DNA of 64,000 nt from Vibrio sinaloensis (GTDB lineage: Bacteria; Pseudomonadota; Gammaproteobacteria; Enterobacterales; Vibrionaceae), in contig NZ_JWLV01000010.1 of NCBI RefSeq assembly GCF_000808535.1, forward strand, positions 124,001 through 188,000. Direction: 5' to 3'. The position numbers and the translations under genes are program-made. Below the pieces are notes generated by a model, which saw nothing but the letters and a program-made list of their open reading frames with translations, had not been told where the DNA came from and made no database searches. Numbering within the stretch: position 1 is the first letter of the stretch; each line of letters begins with the position of its first letter. Below are positions 59,525 to 64,000 of the stretch, one piece after another.

Positions 59525-60505
59525 ATGTATAGCAAAATTTTAGGTACTGGCAGCTACCTGCCATCTCAGGTGCGTTCAAACGCAGACTTAGAGAAAATGG
59601 TAGATACCACTGACGAGTGGATTGTCACTCGCACAGGTATTAGTGAACGTCGTATCGCGGCAGAAAATGAAACTGTTGCAGACATGGGCTACCAAGCGGC
59701 GAAGAATGCTATCGAGATGGCAGGTATCGACAAAGACGATATCGATATGATTCTTGTAGCGACCACAAGTGGCTCACACGCTTTCCCATCAGCGGCATGT
59801 CAGGTACAAGCGCTGCTTGGTATTAAGCATTGTCCTGCCTTTGATATGGCTGCGGCATGTTCAGGGTTTATCTACGCGCTTTCTGTTGCTGACCAATACA
59901 TCAAAACCGGTCATTGTAAAAACATCTTGGTAATTGGTGCTGACGCATTGTCTAAGACATGTGATCCTAACGACCGCTCTACGATCATCCTTTTTGGTGA
60001 TGCTGCCGGTGCTGTTGTGGTTGGTGCTAGTGAAGAACCAGGTATTCTGTCTACGACGATCAACGCTGATGGCCGTTTCGGTGAACTACTTAGCCTTAAG
60101 TTTGCAGACCGTCATGAGAAAGTGCCTAGCGAATCAGAACACAGCGAAGACATTAACAGCTGGCTGCATATGGCTGGTAACGAAGTATTCAAAGTGGCTG
60201 TGACTCAGCTTTCGCGTTTGGTAAAAGAAACGCTAAAAGAAAATGGCATGGATAAATCTGAACTAGATTGGTTAGTGCCTCATCAAGCCAACCTACGTAT
60301 TATTTCAGCGACGGCCAAGAAACTTGCGATGTCCATGGATCAAGTCGTCGTGACATTAGACCGTCACGGCAACACATCAGCGGCTACCGTTCCTACTGCG
60401 CTCGATGAAGCAGTGCGCGATGGTCGTATTCAGCGCGGTCAAACTCTGCTGCTAGAAGCATTTGGCGGTGGTTTTACTTGGGGCTCGGCGCTCGTTAAGT
60501 TCTAA
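59525..60505 (+). CDS. fabH: 3-oxoacyl-ACP synthase III
   Basis: Starts fatty acid synthesis by joining acetyl-CoA to malonyl-ACP. The catalytic triad is C112 (AAACSG), H253 (VPHQAN) and N283 (HGNTS). The 326 residues exceed E. coli FabH by nine, and the histidine and asparagine are shifted by nine, so an insertion lies between 112 and 253, probably near [10 protein letters not shown] (201-210). It follows plsX closely. A hairpin after the stop separates it from fabD. Confidence 0.96.
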   Translation: MYSKILGTGSYLPSQVRSNADLEKMVDTTDEWIVTRTGISERRIAAENETVADMGYQAAKNAIEMAGIDKDDIDMILVATTSGSHAFPSAACQVQALLGIKHCPAFDMAAACSGFIYALSVADQYIKTGHCKNILVIGADALSKTCDPNDRSTIILFGDAAGAVVVGASEEPGILSTTINADGRFGELLSLKFADRHEKVPSESEHSEDINSWLHMAGNEVFKVAVTQLSRLVKETLKENGMDKSELDWLVPHQANLRIISATAKKLAMSMDQVVVTLDRHGNTSAATVPTALDEAVRDGRIQRGQTLLLEAFGGGFTWGSALVKF

Positions 60506-60520
60506 ATAGAATTCAAAATT

Positions 60521-60546
60521 AAGATGCCTTTGAGGGCATCTTTTCT
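60521..60546 (+). terminator. Intra-operon hairpin between fabH and fabD
   Basis: Eight-base stem (60521-60528 with 60535-60542), six-base loop and a T-rich tail. It lies 15 bases after fabH and 40 before fabD and may terminate part of the transcripts. Confidence 0.65.
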
Positions 60547-60586
60547 TTCTTCTTTGATTTAAAGAATCCAGTTTAAGGAAAATAAA

Positions 60587-61510
60587 ATGAGTAAGTTTGC
60601 TATCGTTTTTCCAGGTCAAGGCTCACAAACTGTGGGTATGCTTGCTGAACTTGGTGAACAACATGACGTGGTAAAACAGACTTTTGCTGAAGCGTCAGAA
60701 GCGCTGGGCTACGATCTATGGGCTCTTGTTCAAAATGGCCCTGCAGAAGATTTAAATCAAACTCACCGTACTCAACCTGCTTTGCTCGCTTCTTCTGTTG
60801 CGATTTGGCGCGTATGGCAAGAGCAAGGTCTTGAGCAACCAGCAAACCTTGCAGGCCACAGCCTTGGTGAATACTCAGCATTGGTATGTGCTGGTGTTAT
60901 CGACTTTAAAGAAGCGATCAAATTGGTTCAGCTTCGTGGTCAATTGATGCAAGAAGCGGTACCAGCGGGTACTGGAGCGATGTATGCAATTATCGGCCTT
61001 GATGACGAATCAATCGCTAAAGCGTGTGAAGAAGCGGCGCAAGGTGAGGTTGTTTCTCCAGTAAACTTCAACTCTCCAGGTCAGGTTGTTATCGCTGGTA
61101 GCAAAGATGCAGTAGAGCGCGCTGGTGCGCTATGTAAAGAAGCGGGCGCTAAGCGTGCACTTCCTCTTCCTGTATCTGTGCCTTCTCACTGTGCACTAAT
61201 GAAGCCAGCAGCAGACAAGCTAGCTATTGCTCTAGAAGAGCTAGAATTTAGTGCTCCTCAGCTTCCAGTAATCAACAACGTTGATGTTGCTGCGGAAACA
61301 GATCCTGTAAAAATTAAAGATGCGCTTGTACGTCAGCTATACAGCCCAGTTCGTTGGACTGAGAGCGTACAGCTAATGAGCGAGCAAGGCGTAGAGAAAC
61401 TACTGGAGCTTGGCCCTGGTAAAGTTCTAACTGGCCTAACAAAACGAATTGTTAAGACACTAAGTGGCGCTGCAGTTAACGATGCTGCATCTCTAGACGC
61501 TGCTAAGTAA
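60587..61510 (+). CDS. fabD: Malonyl-CoA:ACP transacylase
   Basis: Transfers malonyl groups to acyl carrier protein. The 307-residue protein has FPGQGSQ near the start and the nucleophile S92 in GHSLGEYSA; the catalytic histidine is in VPSHCALM. A good Shine-Dalgarno, AAGGAAA, precedes the ATG. It is followed by fabG after 24 bases. Confidence 0.97.
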   Translation: MSKFAIVFPGQGSQTVGMLAELGEQHDVVKQTFAEASEALGYDLWALVQNGPAEDLNQTHRTQPALLASSVAIWRVWQEQGLEQPANLAGHSLGEYSALVCAGVIDFKEAIKLVQLRGQLMQEAVPAGTGAMYAIIGLDDESIAKACEEAAQGEVVSPVNFNSPGQVVIAGSKDAVERAGALCKEAGAKRALPLPVSVPSHCALMKPAADKLAIALEELEFSAPQLPVINNVDVAAETDPVKIKDALVRQLYSPVRWTESVQLMSEQGVEKLLELGPGKVLTGLTKRIVKTLSGAAVNDAASLDAAK

Positions 61511-61534
61511 TTTAAGCACAAAGGAATAACGAAC

Positions 61535-62272
61535 ATGATGAACCTAGAAGGCAAAGTTGCTCTAGTTACTGGTGCAAGCCGTGGTATTGGTCGTGCAATC
61601 GCTGAACTGCTTGTTGAGCGTGGCGCAACAGTAATTGGCACAGCAACGTCTGAAGGCGGCGCAGCGGCAATCAGCGAGTACCTAGGCGAGAACGGCAAAG
61701 GCCTGGCGCTTAACGTAACTAACGTAGAGTCTATCGAAGCAACACTTAAGACGATCAACGATGAGTTTGGTGCCATTGACATCCTAGTCAACAACGCAGG
61801 TATCACCCGTGACAACCTACTTATGCGTATGAAAGACTCTGAGTGGGATGACATCATCGATACTAACCTGACGCCAATCTTCCGTATGTCTAAAGCGGTT
61901 CTGCGTGGCATGATGAAGAAGCGTGCTGGCCGTATCATCAACGTAGGTTCTGTTGTTGGTACTATGGGTAATGCAGGCCAGGCTAACTATGCGGCAGCAA
62001 AAGCGGGCGTAATTGGTTTCACTAAATCTATGGCGCGCGAAGTTGCTTCTCGCGGTGTTACTGTAAACACAGTTGCTCCAGGTTTTATCGAAACAGATAT
62101 GACCAAAGCGCTGAATGACGATCAACGTGCGGCGACATTATCTGCTGTACCGGCAGGTCGTTTAGGTGACCCACGTGAAATTGCGTCTGCGGTTGTATTC
62201 TTAGCTTCACCAGAAGCGGCTTACATCACAGGCGAAACTTTGCATGTAAATGGCGGCATGTACATGGTTTAA
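61535..62272 (+). CDS. fabG: 3-oxoacyl-ACP reductase
   Basis: NADPH-dependent short-chain reductase of the fatty acid elongation cycle. The 245-residue protein has GASRGIGRAIA, NNAGI and the catalytic S-Y-K set with YAAAK, and ends in the usual GGMYMV. Two ATG codons in a row (61535 and 61538) are possible; AAGGA (61521-61525) fits the first. It is followed by a 306-base gap before acpP. Confidence 0.97.
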   Translation: MMNLEGKVALVTGASRGIGRAIAELLVERGATVIGTATSEGGAAAISEYLGENGKGLALNVTNVESIEATLKTINDEFGAIDILVNNAGITRDNLLMRMKDSEWDDIIDTNLTPIFRMSKAVLRGMMKKRAGRIINVGSVVGTMGNAGQANYAAAKAGVIGFTKSMAREVASRGVTVNTVAPGFIETDMTKALNDDQRAATLSAVPAGRLGDPREIASAVVFLASPEAAYITGETLHVNGGMYMV

Positions 62273-62578
62273 TTGATACATTACGCAGAGAAAGTGAACT
62301 TTTTAGCGAAAGAGTACTCAAAATTCTGCATAATTTGTCAATTAACCTAAAATGTCATCATTCAAGTTAGGGAATGTCACTAAAATAGCCTATATTTGGT
62401 GACAACTGGCATGAACATGCGCAACATTTGTGCATGATTTAAGTCAAAAATGTATTGAATTTCGGTTAAATTCGCTAAAATTGTGGTTTGACCAGCAAGG
62501 TCCCCCTTGCAACTTTCAGTAGTTCGAATAAACTACGGAATCATCGCATTGAGCGAAATCTGTAAAGGAAAAGAAAAA
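62273..62578 (+). promoter_or_regulatory. Intergenic region and probable promoter before acpP
   Basis: About 306 bases without a gene. It holds a nine-base dyad with one wobble (62416-62424 with 62428-62436), a six-base hairpin (62495-62500 with 62505-62510), and a possible promoter TTGAAT (62455-62460) and TAAAAT (62476-62481) at 15-base spacing. AAAGGA precedes the acpP ATG. The acpP gene is highly expressed, so a promoter here is expected. Confidence 0.45.
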
Positions 62579-62812
62579 ATGAGCAACATCGAAGAACGCG
62601 TAAAGAAAATCATTGTTGAACAGCTAGGTGTAGACGAAGCTGAAGTTAAAAACGAAGCTTCATTCGTTGACGACCTAGGTGCTGATTCTCTAGACACTGT
62701 TGAACTAGTAATGGCTCTAGAAGAAGAATTCGATACTGAGATTCCAGACGAAGAAGCTGAGAAAATCACTACTGTTCAAGCTGCAATCGACTACGTAAAC
62801 AGCGCTCAGTAA
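62579..62812 (+). CDS. acpP: Acyl carrier protein
   Basis: Carries growing fatty acyl chains on a phosphopantetheine arm. The 77-residue acidic protein has the attachment serine S37 in GADSLD. The frame is open back to 62507, but [10 protein letters not shown] is the conserved start, with AAAGGA upstream. It lies between fabG and fabF with its own terminator, as in E. coli. Confidence 0.98.
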
Positions 62813-62821
62813 TATCTCCCC

Positions 62822-62853
62822 CAGGCGGCCTTCTGGCCGCCTGTGTTCTTTTT
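62822..62853 (+). terminator. Terminator of acpP
   Basis: Nine-base GC-rich stem (62822-62830 with 62835-62843), TTCT loop and a T-rich tail to 62853. Read-through to fabF is possible. Confidence 0.82.
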
Positions 62854-62902
62854 AACCCTTCTATCCTTCCATAGAATCATTTCATTTCCGGAGAATAATA
62901 TC

Positions 62903-64000
62903 GTGTCCAAGCGTCGTGTTGTTGTCACTGGCATGGGTATGTTGTCACCGGTAGGCAACACCGTAGAATCATCTTGGAAAGCCCTGCTTGCTGGTCAAAG
63001 TGGTATCGTAAATATCGAGCATTTTGACGCCGAAAACTTCTCTACTCGTTTTGCGGGTCTGGTAAAAGACTTTGACTGTACCGAGTACATGTCTAAGAAA
63101 GATGCACGTAAAATGGATTTATTTATCCAATACGGTATCGCAGCGGGTATTCAAGCTCTAGATGACTCTGGTTTACAAATTAACGAAGAAAATGCACCTC
63201 GTGTAGGTGTCGCTATCGGCTCTGGCATTGGTGGTCTTGACTTGATTGAAACTGGTCACACAGCACTAGTTGAAAAAGGCCCACGTAAAGTTAGCCCATT
63301 CTTCGTTCCATCAACCATCGTTAACATGGTTGCAGGTAACTTATCTATTATGCGTGGTCTTCGCGGTCCTAATATCGCGATCTCGACGGCGTGTACTACT
63401 GGTCTTCACAACATCGGTCATGCTGCGCGTATGATTGCCTACGGCGACGCTGATGCAATGGTTGCAGGCGGTGCAGAGAAAGCATCGACTCCGCTTGGTA
63501 TGGCAGGTTTTGGCGCAGCTAAAGCGTTGTCGACTCGTAACGATGAGCCACAAAAAGCTTCTCGTCCTTGGGATAAAGACCGTGACGGTTTTGTTCTAGG
63601 TGACGGTGCGGGCATGATGGTTCTAGAAGAGTACGAACATGCGAAAGCACGTGGCGCGAAAATCTACGCTGAGCTGGTTGGCTTCGGTATGTCGGGCGAT
63701 GCTTACCACATGACTTCTCCATCTGAAGATGGATCAGGTGGCGCTCTAGCGATGGAAGCAGCAATGCGTGACGCGGGTATCGTAGGCACTCAGGTTGGCT
63801 ATGTAAACGCACATGGCACCTCTACACCAGCTGGTGATGTCGCAGAAATCAAAGGTGTGAAGCGTGCTCTGGGTGAAGAAGGTGCTAAACAAGTTAAGGT
63901 TTCTTCGACTAAGTCTATGACGGGTCACCTACTTGGTGCGGCGGGTTCAGTAGAAGCTATCATTACGGTGATGTCTCTTGTTGACCAAATCGTTCCTCCG
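62903..64000 (+). CDS. fabF: 3-oxoacyl-ACP synthase II, partial
   Basis: Elongation enzyme of fatty acid synthesis. The first 366 codons are in the window and the gene runs off the right edge. The catalytic residues C164 (STACTTG), H304 ([10 protein letters not shown]) and H341 ([12 protein letters not shown]) are present. The start is GTG (62903) with GGAG at 62890-62893. It is downstream of acpP as in E. coli. Confidence 0.97.
   Translation, partial: MSKRRVVVTGMGMLSPVGNTVESSWKALLAGQSGIVNIEHFDAENFSTRFAGLVKDFDCTEYMSKKDARKMDLFIQYGIAAGIQALDDSGLQINEENAPRVGVAIGSGIGGLDLIETGHTALVEKGPRKVSPFFVPSTIVNMVAGNLSIMRGLRGPNIAISTACTTGLHNIGHAARMIAYGDADAMVAGGAEKASTPLGMAGFGAAKALSTRNDEPQKASRPWDKDRDGFVLGDGAGMMVLEEYEHAKARGAKIYAELVGFGMSGDAYHMTSPSEDGSGGALAMEAAMRDAGIVGTQVGYVNAHGTSTPAGDVAEIKGVKRALGEEGAKQVKVSSTKSMTGHLLGAAGSVEAIITVMSLVDQIVPP

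Noticed and set aside
61333..61941. 202-codon minus-strand open frame across fabD and fabG
   Set aside because: A shadow of two highly expressed genes with strong codon bias, which tends to leave long antisense frames.

Overview
The window is a stretch of a gammaproteobacterial chromosome that looks like Vibrio (Vibrionaceae). The basis is gene order and protein similarity recalled from known genomes: hupB-ppiD-comEA, cmk-rpsA-ihfB-lapA-lapB-pyrF, lolA-rarA-serS, sppA-ansA, yoaA-tsaB-slp-fadD-rnd, rne/rluC, and maf-yceD-rpmF-plsX-fabH-fabD-fabG-acpP-fabF. No species is claimed. I see no rRNA, tRNA, CRISPR array, transposase or phage gene. The last gene, fabF, runs off the right edge.

Layout. 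1-8.3 kb: DNA architecture, envelope folding, competence and translation genes (hupB, ppiD, comEA, cmk, rpsA, ihfB, lapAB, pyrF). 8.6-19.4 kb: an accessory block with a five-gene YejABE/Opp-like peptide ABC transporter, then a beta-barrel outer-membrane protein and a 1374-residue lipoprotein metzincin. 19.5-23.6 kb: miaE, an unknown membrane-anchored coiled-coil protein, cysB and a methyltransferase. 23.8-28.1 kb: a three-gene ABC importer and a membrane diguanylate cyclase meeting dusC tail to tail. 29.3-33.4 kb: yecA-like gene, lolA, rarA, serS. 33.4-36.3 kb: a small accessory cassette (epimerase/reductase and metallo-beta-lactamase-fold hydrolase) divergent from a TetR regulator, with a near-ideal palindromic operator between them. 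36.3-50.5 kb: ansA, sppA, fadH (with a FadR-like operator), purU, yoaA, tsaB, slp-family lipoprotein, alpha/beta hydrolase, fadD, rnd. 50.6-56 kb: SulP transporter and rne with a long leader. 56-64 kb: rluC, maf, and the yceD-rpmF-plsX-fab cluster for phospholipid and fatty acid synthesis.

The most unusual content is the 8.6-19.4 kb block. A large surface or periplasmic zinc protease, an outer-membrane barrel and an oligopeptide importer lie in one direction and could form a protein-degradation and peptide-uptake unit; this is an inference from order and predicted location. Other points of interest are the TetR operator pair, an apparent FadR site at fadH, a terminator-like hairpin that covers the dusC ribosome binding site, probable leaderless mRNAs for rluC and yceD, two intergenic elements with inverted ataccaat ends, and repeated short motifs in the RNase E tail.

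Coordinates of starts were chosen by ribosome binding sites and by remembered homologues; all functions are assigned by reading the translated sequences, without database searches.
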